Positions 5,877-13,139 of a DNA stretch of 16,869 nt are shown here, in pieces. The position numbers and the translations under genes are program-made. Numbering within the stretch: the stretch's first letter is position 1; each line of letters opens with the position of its first letter. Location of the stretch: contig CAZCRG010000034.1 in assembly GCA_964501105.1 (NCBI GenBank), positions 1 to 16,869 of the forward strand. Direction: 5' to 3'. Source of the stretch: BMS3B sp964501105 (GTDB taxonomy: Archaea; Hydrothermarchaeota; Hydrothermarchaeia; Hydrothermarchaeales; BMS3B). The notes under the pieces are model-generated. The model had not been told where the DNA came from. It worked only from the letters and a program-made list of their open reading frames with translations, and made no database searches.

Positions 5877-7220
5877 ATGGATATAGAAGGATTTGTTAAG
5901 AGAAGACTGAAGAAAGGTACTAAAAGAGAAATAATTATTAAAGAACTGGCAGAGGCTATAGCTGAGTTCAAGAACTGGGATTTGGATAAAAGGACTGCTT
6001 TCGCAAGAGAAGTTGTGGCTGAGGCTGAAATCTCAGAAAACTATAAAGAGAAGGGAGATTTTGTTGAAAATCTTCTCTCCTTTCCAGAAGCCAGAGTGGG
6101 TATGGGAGAGTTTGGAGTAGGTTCAAGGGGCAAGGGCGACTTTTTTGTTCATCGTAAGATAGCAGATATTATTGGAAAAACCAGTGCTTTGATAGACTCA
6201 AGTCAGCAGGACGATGCAGGAGTTGTTAAAGCTGGGGAGAGTTATATCACTGTGGCAGTGGATGGAATGCATTCAAGGCTGAGCGATTTTCCCTTTCTTG
6301 CAGGCTTTCATGCTTCAAGGGCTGCTCTCAGGGATATCTATGTCATGGGCTCAAAACCAGTTGCTTTAACAAGTGACCTTCATTTAGCTGACGACGGCGA
6401 TATTGGAAAGCTCTTCGACTTCACAGCAGGTGTAAGCCTTGTGGGTGAGCTTACCTCAACACCCCTTGTGGCTGGAAGCACTTTAAGAGTTGGAGGCGAC
6501 ATGGTTTTTGGAACCCGCCTCGTGGCAAGTGTTGGTGCAGTGGGATTTTCAGAAGAGAAGCCCAAGGCGAGGAAAAATGCCGAAGATGGAGATGTTATAT
6601 TAATTACTGAAGGTTCTGGTGGAGGGACTATCAGCACAATTGCAATTTACCATGGATTCCATGAAGTTGTGAAGGAGACTCTTAATGTGGAGTTTATGCT
6701 TGCATGTGGAGCAATAATGAAATCAGAGTATTTTTCTGAAATCCATGCCATGACAGATATAACCAATGGCGGAATTAGAGGAGATGCCCACGAGATAGCC
6801 AAAACTTCAGGAAAAAGGCTTATTTTCTACAACTCTGCCCTTGAAAAAACAGTAAATCCTAGAGTTCTTAAAATGCTTGAGGAGCTGAATATAGACCCCC
6901 TTGGAATTTCAACTGATTCATTAATGATAATTCTGCCTGAAGAATATAAAAATGAAATTCTAAAAACCCTTGAAGGTGTGGCAAAAGTTTATGAGGTTGG
7001 CAGAGTAGAAAAAGGCAGAGGAGTTTACATTGAATCTCAGGAAGGGCTGGAGAAGCTTGAACCAAAGTTCAGAGAGGCTTCCTACACAAAGGTTAAGAAG
7101 TTCATTGGCGAAAGTTACCCAGAGGAGTTTAATGAGATGAAGGAGAGAATAGAGAAGGCAGCAAAGCTTGCCTTGGAAAAGAAGAGTATTATTAAAGAAT
7201 TTATTTTAAGGAGGTGCTGA
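5877..7220 (+). CDS. AIR-synthase-related (PurM/SelD-like) ATP-dependent protein
   Basis: 447 residues from ATG 5877; an in-frame ATG at 5853 would add eight residues but overlaps the promoter. A helical N-terminal stretch of about 70 residues precedes a PurM-type domain with the ATP/metal-binding QDDAGV at 111-116, AVDGMHSR at 127-134 and RDIYVMGSKP at 152-161. The C-terminal PurM lobe contains MTDITNGG and a further GIST motif. The superfamily (PurM, PurL, SelD, HypE, ThiL) activates oxygen or carboxyl groups with ATP. This protein resembles the uncharacterised archaeal selenophosphate-synthetase-related group (COG2144-like). It lacks the N-terminal Cys/Sec active-site loop of true SelD, so selenophosphate synthesis is not supported. 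The stop lies one base before pdxS and the last codons form the pdxS ribosome site, so the two are translated in step; a link to cofactor metabolism is inference. Confidence 0.8.
   Translation: MDIEGFVKRRLKKGTKREIIIKELAEAIAEFKNWDLDKRTAFAREVVAEAEISENYKEKGDFVENLLSFPEARVGMGEFGVGSRGKGDFFVHRKIADIIGKTSALIDSSQQDDAGVVKAGESYITVAVDGMHSRLSDFPFLAGFHASRAALRDIYVMGSKPVALTSDLHLADDGDIGKLFDFTAGVSLVGELTSTPLVAGSTLRVGGDMVFGTRLVASVGAVGFSEEKPKARKNAEDGDVILITEGSGGGTISTIAIYHGFHEVVKETLNVEFMLACGAIMKSEYFSEIHAMTDITNGGIRGDAHEIAKTSGKRLIFYNSALEKTVNPRVLKMLEELNIDPLGISTDSLMIILPEEYKNEILKTLEGVAKVYEVGRVEKGRGVYIESQEGLEKLEPKFREASYTKVKKFIGESYPEEFNEMKERIEKAAKLALEKKSIIKEFILRRC
7208..7216 (+). promoter_or_regulatory. Strong Shine-Dalgarno of pdxS inside the preceding gene
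   Basis: AAGGAGGTG at 7208-7216 matches the archaeal anti-Shine-Dalgarno almost fully and lies 5 bp before the pdxS ATG at 7222. It is made of the last sense codons of the PurM-like gene, whose TGA is at 7218-7220. Ribosomes ending the first gene would be placed on the start of the second. Confidence 0.8.
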
Positions 7221-7221
7221 T

Positions 7222-8103
7222 ATGGAAAAAGGAACTGTTGAAGTTAAACGCGGTCTTGCCAAGATGCTTAAGGGCGGCGTTATTATGGACGTTACCAATG
7301 CCGAGCAGGCAGGAATCGCTGAAGATGCTGGGGCTGTTGCCGTTATGGCTCTGGAGAGGGTACCGGCTGACATAAGAGCTGCCGGCGGCGTTGCAAGGAT
7401 GGCTGACCCTCTTAAAGTTCAGGAGATTATGGATGCAGTAAGCATACCTGTTATGGCCAAGGTTAGAATCGGTCACTTTGCTGAGGCTCAGATTCTCGAG
7501 GCTATGGGTGTTGATTTTATAGATGAGAGCGAAGTTCTGACACCTGCCGACGAGGCAAACCACATAGACAAGACAAAATTTAAAGTTCCCTTTGTGTGCG
7601 GAGCAAGAAACCTGGGTGAGGCCCTGAGGAGGATAGCTGAAGGCGCTGCCATGATAAGAACAAAGGGCGAAGCTGGTTCTGGAAATATTGTAGAAGCAGT
7701 TAGACACATGCGCCTTGTGGTTGATGAGATTTCAAGAATAAAGAGTCTCCCTGAAGAAGAACTCTATGCCGCTGCAAAGGACCTTCAGGCACCCTATGAG
7801 CTGATTAAAGAGGTGGCTGAACTTGGCAGGTTACCTGTGGTGAACTTTGCAGCCGGTGGTATAGCAACACCTGCAGATGCAAGCCTCATGATGCAGCTCG
7901 GTGCTGATGGTATCTTTGTGGGCTCAGGCATCTTCAAGTCCTCAGACCCTGAAGCCAGAGCTAAAGCTATTGTAGAAGCAACCACCCACTATGACGACTT
8001 TGAGCTCCTTGCCGAAGTAAGCAAGGGCATAGGTGAAGCAATGAAAGGACTGGACATAAAAATGCTAAAAGAAGAAGAACTTCTTCAGACAAGGGGAGTT
8101 TAG
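7222..8103 (+). CDS. pdxS: Pyridoxal 5'-phosphate synthase subunit PdxS
   Basis: 293 residues, full family length. PdxS condenses ribose 5-phosphate, glyceraldehyde 3-phosphate and ammonia to pyridoxal 5'-phosphate in a dodecamer of TIM barrels. Visible catalytic elements are Asp23 in MDVTNAEQA, Lys80 in PVMAKVRIGH (forms the ribose 5-phosphate imine), Glu103 in DESEVLTPADE and Lys148 in RTKGEAGSGN (the second lysine), followed by the phosphate-binding GGIATPADA and FVGSGIFKS segments. The ammonia donor is PdxT, encoded about 1 kb downstream but separated by a DsbA-like gene and a terminator. The base composition looks more GC-rich and the codons more selective than in the neighbouring kinase and channel genes, as expected for a highly expressed gene. 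Confidence 0.98.
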   Translation: MEKGTVEVKRGLAKMLKGGVIMDVTNAEQAGIAEDAGAVAVMALERVPADIRAAGGVARMADPLKVQEIMDAVSIPVMAKVRIGHFAEAQILEAMGVDFIDESEVLTPADEANHIDKTKFKVPFVCGARNLGEALRRIAEGAAMIRTKGEAGSGNIVEAVRHMRLVVDEISRIKSLPEEELYAAAKDLQAPYELIKEVAELGRLPVVNFAAGGIATPADASLMMQLGADGIFVGSGIFKSSDPEARAKAIVEATTHYDDFELLAEVSKGIGEAMKGLDIKMLKEEELLQTRGV

Positions 8104-8107
8104 TTTT

Positions 8108-9013
8108 ATGGATGATAATGAAATTAAACTTCTGGCCCTGGGAATAGTAGCTGGTTTGATTTTAGGAGTTGTAGCCGGGAACTTTCTGTTACCGAAAAAG
8201 AAAGTTGCTGAGGAAGATTTCCTCCCCTCAAGTGTTGTGAGCGAGAAAACAATAAACTTTCTCAACAGCAGATATCTTCAGCCCCAGGGGCTTGAGGGTA
8301 GAGTAAACTCATTAAGTGAGTATGGAAATCTCTATGAGATACAGGTGGATATACTCAAAGATGGACAGCTTATGGATACTCAGCCAGTCTGGGTGACAAA
8401 AGATGGAGAAATTATAATATTTGACCTCCTCAATATGAGTCAGGAGGAAAAACTTCTTCAGGAGCATACACAGCAGAATGAACCTAGAAGAGTAAATGTA
8501 ACAGCCGACGATGACCCCTTCCTTGGTCCAGAAGATGCACCTGTTGTGATTATTGAGTTTTCTGACTTCCAGTGCCCCTTCTGCAAGCGCTTCAGAGACC
8601 AGACTCTTGACAGAATCCTCGAAGAGTATGGTGATAAGGTTAAATTTGTCTACAGGGACTTCCCCCTTGAGCAGATACATCCTCTTGCATTGAATGCAAG
8701 TTTAGCGGCCAACTGTGCAGGCGAGCAGGGCAAGTACTTTGAGTTCCACGACCTACTCTTTGAAAATGTGCAGGATTGGAGCACCAATGGCGATTTTTCC
8801 AAGTACGCTGAAGAGCTGGGCCTGGATATGGAGCAGTTCAACTCCTGCCTTGCCTCAGGTAAGTATGTGGAAGAGGTGAAAAAGGACCTGCAGGATGGAA
8901 TAAATGCTGGAGTAACAGGGACACCTGCCTTCTTCATAAACGGCATACCTGTGTCAGGTGCTCAGCCCTTTGAGGTCTTCAAATCCATAATAGACAGCGA
9001 GTTGAACCAGTGA
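8108..9013 (+). CDS. Membrane-anchored DsbA-like thiol-disulfide oxidoreductase
   Basis: 301 residues. One N-terminal membrane segment at about 8-28 anchors the rest outside the cell. A domain at about 40-115 with alternating strands (ending VWVTKDGEIIIFDL) resembles the extra N-terminal domain seen in some secreted DsbA/DsbC-like proteins. The catalytic DsbA-type thioredoxin fold covers about 130-300, with active site CPFC at 156-159 in FSDFQCPFCKRF, the helical insertion carrying Cys203 and Cys247, and the cis-proline in GTPAFF (Pro273). The expected role is making or shuffling disulfides in exported proteins. It starts 4 bp after the pdxS stop, so it is in the same operon, although no functional link to PLP is evident. 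Partner oxidants (DsbB or VKOR type) are not in the window. Confidence 0.9.
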   Translation: MDDNEIKLLALGIVAGLILGVVAGNFLLPKKKVAEEDFLPSSVVSEKTINFLNSRYLQPQGLEGRVNSLSEYGNLYEIQVDILKDGQLMDTQPVWVTKDGEIIIFDLLNMSQEEKLLQEHTQQNEPRRVNVTADDDPFLGPEDAPVVIIEFSDFQCPFCKRFRDQTLDRILEEYGDKVKFVYRDFPLEQIHPLALNASLAANCAGEQGKYFEFHDLLFENVQDWSTNGDFSKYAEELGLDMEQFNSCLASGKYVEEVKKDLQDGINAGVTGTPAFFINGIPVSGAQPFEVFKSIIDSELNQ

Positions 9014-9036
9014 AGCAAGTAAAGTATTGAGAAAAT

Positions 9037-9058
9037 GGAACCCTTTCCACCGGGTTCC
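9037..9058 (+). terminator. Hairpin terminator after the pdxS operon
   Basis: GGAACCC (9037-9043) and GGGTTCC (9052-9058) form a perfect 7 bp stem with an 8 base loop, followed by TTTTGTCC. It lies 23 bp after the DsbA-like stop and before pdxT. The shape matches an intrinsic terminator, which is less common in archaea than bare T tracts. Confidence 0.65.
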
Positions 9059-9067
9059 TTTTGTCCT

Positions 9068-9082
9068 ATTTAATTAAATTAA
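9068..9082 (+). promoter_or_regulatory. Candidate promoter of pdxT
   Basis: ATTTAATTAAATTAA at 9068-9082 is centred about 36 bp before the preferred pdxT ATG at 9111, allowing a start site near 9100 and a leader of about ten bases with GTGAGG at 9102-9107 as a ribosome site. It follows the hairpin terminator directly, which supports an independent start of transcription. Confidence 0.4.
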
Positions 9083-9110
9083 AGATTTACCACATGGGAT
9101 AGTGAGGAAA

Positions 9111-9692
9111 ATGAAGATAGGCGTCCTTGCTCTTCAGGGTGATGTGGAAGAGCACCTCCTTATGGCAGAGAAGGCTGCCGGAGAAGAGGATGAAGTACTG
9201 AAGGTAAAGAAGGCCAACCTGGTTAAAACTCTAGATGCCCTGATTATTCCAGGTGGCGAAAGTACCACCCTGGGAAAGCTCATGGTGAAGTATAGTATTG
9301 ATAAAGCTATAGATGAGAATAAGAATTTAGCCATCTTTGGCACCTGTGCTGGAGCAATTCTCCTTTCAAAGAGAATTATAGGCTATGAAAATCAGTTTTC
9401 CCTTAAAAAGATGGATATAAGTATTGAAAGAAATGCCTTTGGCAGGCAGGTGGAGAGCTTTGAGGCAGATTTATTGATTCCTGAGCTCGGCGAAGAGGCT
9501 CTACATGCTGTATTCATAAGGGCACCCATAATAAGAGAGGTGGGAGAGAAGGTAAAGGTGCTGGCAAAGGTGGACGACGCTGTAGTTCTGGCAAAGCAGG
9601 GGAGGTATCTTGCCAGCTCTTTCCATCCCGAGCTTACCAGTGACATAAGACTGCACAAATACTTTTTTGATATGGCGAGGGGATTATTTTAG
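9111..9692 (+). CDS. pdxT: Pyridoxal 5'-phosphate synthase glutaminase subunit PdxT
   Basis: 193 residues, standard for PdxT. It hydrolyses glutamine and passes ammonia to PdxS. The class I amidotransferase triad is complete: nucleophile Cys79 in FGTCAGA, and His172 and Glu174 in SSFHPELT. PGGESTTLGKL at 47-57 and the family block ERNAFGRQVESFEADL are also present. The ATG at 9111 gives the family N-terminus MKIGVLALQGDV; a GTG at 9102 would add three residues and instead looks like part of the ribosome site. The gene is followed after 2 bp by a helicase gene, so the two should be co-transcribed. Separation from pdxS by another gene and a terminator is unusual, because the pair is normally adjacent. 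Confidence 0.97.
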   Translation: MKIGVLALQGDVEEHLLMAEKAAGEEDEVLKVKKANLVKTLDALIIPGGESTTLGKLMVKYSIDKAIDENKNLAIFGTCAGAILLSKRIIGYENQFSLKKMDISIERNAFGRQVESFEADLLIPELGEEALHAVFIRAPIIREVGEKVKVLAKVDDAVVLAKQGRYLASSFHPELTSDIRLHKYFFDMARGLF

Positions 9693-9694
9693 TA

Positions 9695-11434
9695 ATGCCT
9701 CTCCCCATAGAATTCTTTCCCTACGACAGGCCAAGAAGGTTTCAGGATGAATTCATGCAGGTAGCCTTTACAAGCGACAGACTCCTCGCCAATGTACCTA
9801 CAGGAATCGGAAAGAGTATTGCCTCACTCTGCTCCTTTCTTGCTGACAGACAGGAAAGAGAGAAAATTGTAGTTCTCACAAGAACAAAAACTCAGGCTGA
9901 GATTTTTCTCAGGGAGTCAAGAGCAATCTCTGAGAAAACTGGAAGAGCACTTCTTGCTGTTCAGATAAGGTCAAAGCAGGAAGTTTGCCCTCTCTTCAGA
10001 GATGAAGGAATTGGATATGAGGAATTTCTCCAGCTCTGCAAGCTGAAGCAGGACTGCAGATACAGACAACTCTTCAGAGAGAAGCAGGACGAAATTATTT
10101 TTCTGGCAGAGGCTCTTGCTCTGGGAGGTGATAGAGAAAAAATTCTAAGCTATGGCTGCCCCTATCTTGTCACCCTTGAGCTAGCTAAATTTGCAAAGGT
10201 GGTTATTGCCGCCTACCAGTATCTGCTCAGTCCCTTTCTGAGAAATTTTTTTCTGGGCAAGCTGAGTCTTGGATATGAAGAACTTCTTCTAATTATAGAC
10301 GAAGCCCATAACCTCCAGAGTACGGACCTGCTCTCAAAGAGTTTGAGTCAGAGAACTTTAAAATTAGCTCAGAGGGAAGTGAAGTATGACTTCTCAAACT
10401 TTGAAGAGCTTTTCAGAAGCAGAGAGGGAAAGGTGAGCTTTGAGGAATTCATCTCAAGAGCTGAGGTGGAGGAGCTTTACACTCTTGGCGTTGAGGTTCT
10501 ACAGAGAAAGCTCCTCAGGGGGAAGAAGGTCTCCCATGCTTACAGAGTTGCAGCCTTTTTTGACTCTGCTTTCAGGCTCCTGGGCGATGAGAACTGGATT
10601 TTCTTCAGAAAGGGAAACTCACTCCACCTGAAGCCTGTTCTACCCAGTGAAATTTTCTCCCCCCTGAAACAGAGTAGAAAGCTCCTGCTTATGAGCGGAA
10701 CCCTGGAGCCTCTGGAAGTTTATAAGGCTCTTCTCGGCCTGGAGGAGGCTGAAGAGTACTCATTACCGAGTATATACAGAAATTCTCTTCTTTATCTCGG
10801 CATAAGGAAGGGCCTCAACTCCAGCCTTGCTTTAAGGAAAACCCTGGGCGAAAAGCTCTGGGAGAGCTATGCTCAGGAAATTGAAAGGATAGCCTCAAGT
10901 GCTGGAGGTATTACTCTTGCCTTTCTCCCCAGCTATGATATTATGAGGGAGGTCTCTGAAAGGCTTGATGCCATAGTTGAACCCAGGGTGAGCAGAGAGG
11001 CAGAGAACCTGAGAAGAGAGGCAATCGAGAAAGGCAAGGGCATTATCCTGGGTGTGGCTGGAGGCAAGTTCAGCGAGGGTGTCGAGTTCACAAGAGTTGA
11101 AAGTGGTAAAAGAAAAAGTCTTGTTAAAGCTGTGGTTATTGCTGGTTTACCCTTCCCTGTACCAGACCTGGAGATGGAGCTCAAGCAGGAAATCTACGAG
11201 AAGAAGTTCGGACCTGGAAAATCCTTCCTTTTCCTGTCAGTTTTACCCATGATAAATAGAGTTATGCAGGCGGCTGGAAGAGCTGTGCGGAGTGAGAAGG
11301 ATAAAGCCACTGTTGTAATTCTCGACGACCGCCTGGAATATTTCCGCTACTTTCCCGAGGATTTAAAGCAGGGGTTAGAGGTTGTGGAGCTTGAGGAGGT
11401 GGCTGGTGAGATCAGGAGATTCCTTAACCGCTGA
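9695..11434 (+). CDS. XPD/Rad3-like iron-sulfur superfamily 2 DNA helicase
   Basis: 579 residues, slightly shorter than characterised archaeal XPD proteins. A Q-motif-like RPRRFQDEF is at 12-20 and Walker A PTGIGKS at 35-41. Four cysteines, Cys98, Cys115, Cys121 and Cys155, lie between motifs I and II and should bind the 4Fe-4S cluster of this family. Walker B DEAH is at 202-205. The second motor domain has LLMSGTL, GGKFSEGVEF (motif V region) and motif VI QAAGRAVRS. Family members unwind DNA 5' to 3' and act in nucleotide excision repair or in resolving replication problems. Whether this is the main XPD or a second Rad3-like paralogue cannot be told from one copy. It starts 2 bp after pdxT; GAGGGGAT in the end of pdxT can serve as ribosome site. 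Confidence 0.9.
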   Translation: MPLPIEFFPYDRPRRFQDEFMQVAFTSDRLLANVPTGIGKSIASLCSFLADRQEREKIVVLTRTKTQAEIFLRESRAISEKTGRALLAVQIRSKQEVCPLFRDEGIGYEEFLQLCKLKQDCRYRQLFREKQDEIIFLAEALALGGDREKILSYGCPYLVTLELAKFAKVVIAAYQYLLSPFLRNFFLGKLSLGYEELLLIIDEAHNLQSTDLLSKSLSQRTLKLAQREVKYDFSNFEELFRSREGKVSFEEFISRAEVEELYTLGVEVLQRKLLRGKKVSHAYRVAAFFDSAFRLLGDENWIFFRKGNSLHLKPVLPSEIFSPLKQSRKLLLMSGTLEPLEVYKALLGLEEAEEYSLPSIYRNSLLYLGIRKGLNSSLALRKTLGEKLWESYAQEIERIASSAGGITLAFLPSYDIMREVSERLDAIVEPRVSREAENLRREAIEKGKGIILGVAGGKFSEGVEFTRVESGKRKSLVKAVVIAGLPFPVPDLEMELKQEIYEKKFGPGKSFLFLSVLPMINRVMQAAGRAVRSEKDKATVVILDDRLEYFRYFPEDLKQGLEVVELEEVAGEIRRFLNR

Positions 11435-11472
11435 AACAAAGCCTGACTGAATGGAGGATTGAGAGAGTATGT

Positions 11473-12702
11473 TCAACCCTTCTTCTCCTCTTTCTTCTTC
11501 TTTTCCAGCCTCTCCTTCTCAGCCCTGACAGCCCTTTCAGCCAGCCATCTGGCAATTCTATCAATACTGGATAGCTTCTCCTCTTCCTTTTCCTTCTCCT
11601 CCACCGGAACCTCTTTTACATCTTCCCTGTTGTTGCCTATGCCCGAGCTGTTGCCCACTCCAACAACTATAACTGCCTTATCCTCAGGAGTCTCGGCTAT
11701 TGCTTCTTCAACCCTTCTTATAGCCTGTGGTACAGCAGCATAGATGTCTCTAATCATGGGCATTATAGCCTCTTCTATACTCATCCTTATTCCAATGGCT
11801 TCAAGAGGTATACCGAGCCTCAAAGCTGTCTCCTCAATTCTTGCCTTCTCTGGTCCAGGGTCGCCAATAGCAGCGCCTATACCCTCTACCACCTTTCCAG
11901 TTGGCTCGCCCTCCATCTTCAAAGCAGCATCCACAGTAATTATCTTACCAACATTGTTTTCCTTGGCGAGTTTTTCAACAGCATGACCTATCTTTCCAAG
12001 AGTTGCTCCTGGACCTCGAGCTTTGACAACTATCACCTCATGACCTCTAATATTCTCCACACTCGCAACTACATCTCTGGCAACCTCCTGAACTGGACTG
12101 CTCATCATCCTTGCTGCCACCAGAGGACCCACACTATCGCCAATAGGCTTGCCCTGAGCTATACCTTTTATTCCATCAGCCTGAGCTTTGGCTATCTTCT
12201 TAATCATGGGTATATTCATCTGGAAGACCATAGCAAGCTGGAAGTTGTTTGTCTTCTTAATAAACTCAACATAGTGCCTCACCAGCTTTGCCATAGAATT
12301 CAGGCCCACACCTCCCTTTATAAGAGAGGTTATAGTTGCCAGAGTAGTTTCATCGCAATCAGGAGCCACTTTTCTGGCTATGGTATTGAACTTATCCTCA
12401 GAAAGGTCCAGAAGGTGCTCCAGCTTTTTAAGAATTCCGTAGGGGTCAAGACTCACAGGGGGAATAAGAAAGAAATCAAAGCTGCGCCTGATTTTCTCCC
12501 TTACATCACTCCCTTCTCCAGCTTCCCTGCAAGCTTCCACAATAATATCCTCAGCTTTCTTTGTGTAACCCTCTATAGTTTCAGCAACACTCTCCATCTC
12601 CCCAACTATTCTGAAAAAGCTGTACCTGAAGTAGATAATTATAAGGAAGAAGAAAAGGAGCGAGAAAACAATCTGCCCCGCACTTCCAAACTGGCCTAAC
12701 AT
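11473..12702 (-). CDS. DUF1512 archaeal membrane protein
   Basis: 409 residues, matching the conserved archaea-only DUF1512 family of unknown function. A single membrane segment at about 10-28 is followed by a long cytoplasmic or external domain with conserved Gly/Pro-rich blocks, including DPYGILKKLEHLL, APDCDET, KGGVGLNSMAK, GPLVAARMM, KARGPGATLGK and GAAIGDPGPEK. The last 60 or so residues are a highly charged Lys/Glu-rich tail, probably coiled or disordered. The start at 12702 fits a leaderless transcript from TTTTATAAAG (minus strand) about 25 bp upstream. It is convergent with the helicase gene, 38 bp apart, and divergent from the RNA-binding gene. No function is assigned; the DPGPEK block and repeated glycine motifs could suggest nucleotide or phosphate contact, but that is speculation. 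Confidence 0.85.
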   Translation of the reverse strand: MLGQFGSAGQIVFSLLFFFLIIIYFRYSFFRIVGEMESVAETIEGYTKKAEDIIVEACREAGEGSDVREKIRRSFDFFLIPPVSLDPYGILKKLEHLLDLSEDKFNTIARKVAPDCDETTLATITSLIKGGVGLNSMAKLVRHYVEFIKKTNNFQLAMVFQMNIPMIKKIAKAQADGIKGIAQGKPIGDSVGPLVAARMMSSPVQEVARDVVASVENIRGHEVIVVKARGPGATLGKIGHAVEKLAKENNVGKIITVDAALKMEGEPTGKVVEGIGAAIGDPGPEKARIEETALRLGIPLEAIGIRMSIEEAIMPMIRDIYAAVPQAIRRVEEAIAETPEDKAVIVVGVGNSSGIGNNREDVKEVPVEEKEKEEEKLSSIDRIARWLAERAVRAEKERLEKKKKEEKKG

Positions 12703-12740
12703 GAATTTCTATTAGTAGTTACCCTTTATAAAAGATTACT
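12703..12740. promoter_or_regulatory. Divergent promoter between DUF1512 and UPF0201 genes
   Basis: The 38 bp gap contains CTTTATAAAAG at 12724-12734. On the minus strand it is about 26 bp before the DUF1512 ATG, ideal for a leaderless start. For the plus-strand gene it is too close to the ATG at 12741; a weak TTTCTATTAG at 12707-12716 would be at the right distance. The two promoters overlap, so they may compete. Confidence 0.5.
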
Positions 12741-13139
12741 ATGAGACTTTCAGTAAAAGCAAGAGTATACCCCACTGAAAACTCTGAAAAGGTAATGAAG
12801 GCTATAAAAAATATCTTTCCAGATCTCAGGCTTGAAGTGGAAACCCTTGAAGACTATAGCCTGGTTAAAGGTGATGCTGAAACAAGAGAAGCCCTTGAAG
12901 AGCTTCATTCAAAACTTAGAAAGGAAAGAATACTTGACACTGCCAGAAGTATACTTTTAGCCTCAAGGCAGGGAAATGAAGTTTCCTTCCAGATAAACAA
13001 GCAGGCTGCCTTTGCAAATAGACTTAACCTCTCTGCAGAGTCTTCTCTCGGAGCAATTGAAGTTGAAATTGAAGATGAGGAGATTGAAGAACTAATCAAC
13101 TGGCTTGCTCCAAAAACCTTTGAGGGTAGAGAGATATGA
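12741..13139 (+). CDS. UPF0201 (DUF54) RNA-binding protein
   Basis: 132 residues that match the archaeal UPF0201/PF01877 family: the opening VKARVYPTENSEKVMKAI, the central RILDTARSILL block, NKQAAFANR, SLGAIEVEI and the ending INWLAP near 122-127. The family has a ribosomal L5-like fold and is described as RNA-binding, with a proposed link to the archaeal exosome region; the exact RNA target is not established. It has no membrane segment. The stop overlaps the ATG of the next gene by 4 bp (ATGA), so the two proteins are made in step. Confidence 0.87.
   Translation: MRLSVKARVYPTENSEKVMKAIKNIFPDLRLEVETLEDYSLVKGDAETREALEELHSKLRKERILDTARSILLASRQGNEVSFQINKQAAFANRLNLSAESSLGAIEVEIEDEEIEELINWLAPKTFEGREI

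Noticed and set aside
5877..7220. Selenophosphate synthetase (SelD)
   Set aside because: The ATP-binding PurM core is present, but the N-terminal Cys/Sec catalytic loop of SelD is not seen and no selenoprotein or SECIS-like element was noticed.
7201..7707. 168-codon frame on the minus strand opposite pdxS
   Set aside because: It mirrors the codon structure of pdxS and shows no domain; a shadow of a strongly biased gene.
11983..12699. Long open frame on the plus strand opposite DUF1512
   Set aside because: Its composition (many His, Ser, Leu) is not protein-like and it is fully antisense to a well-supported conserved gene.
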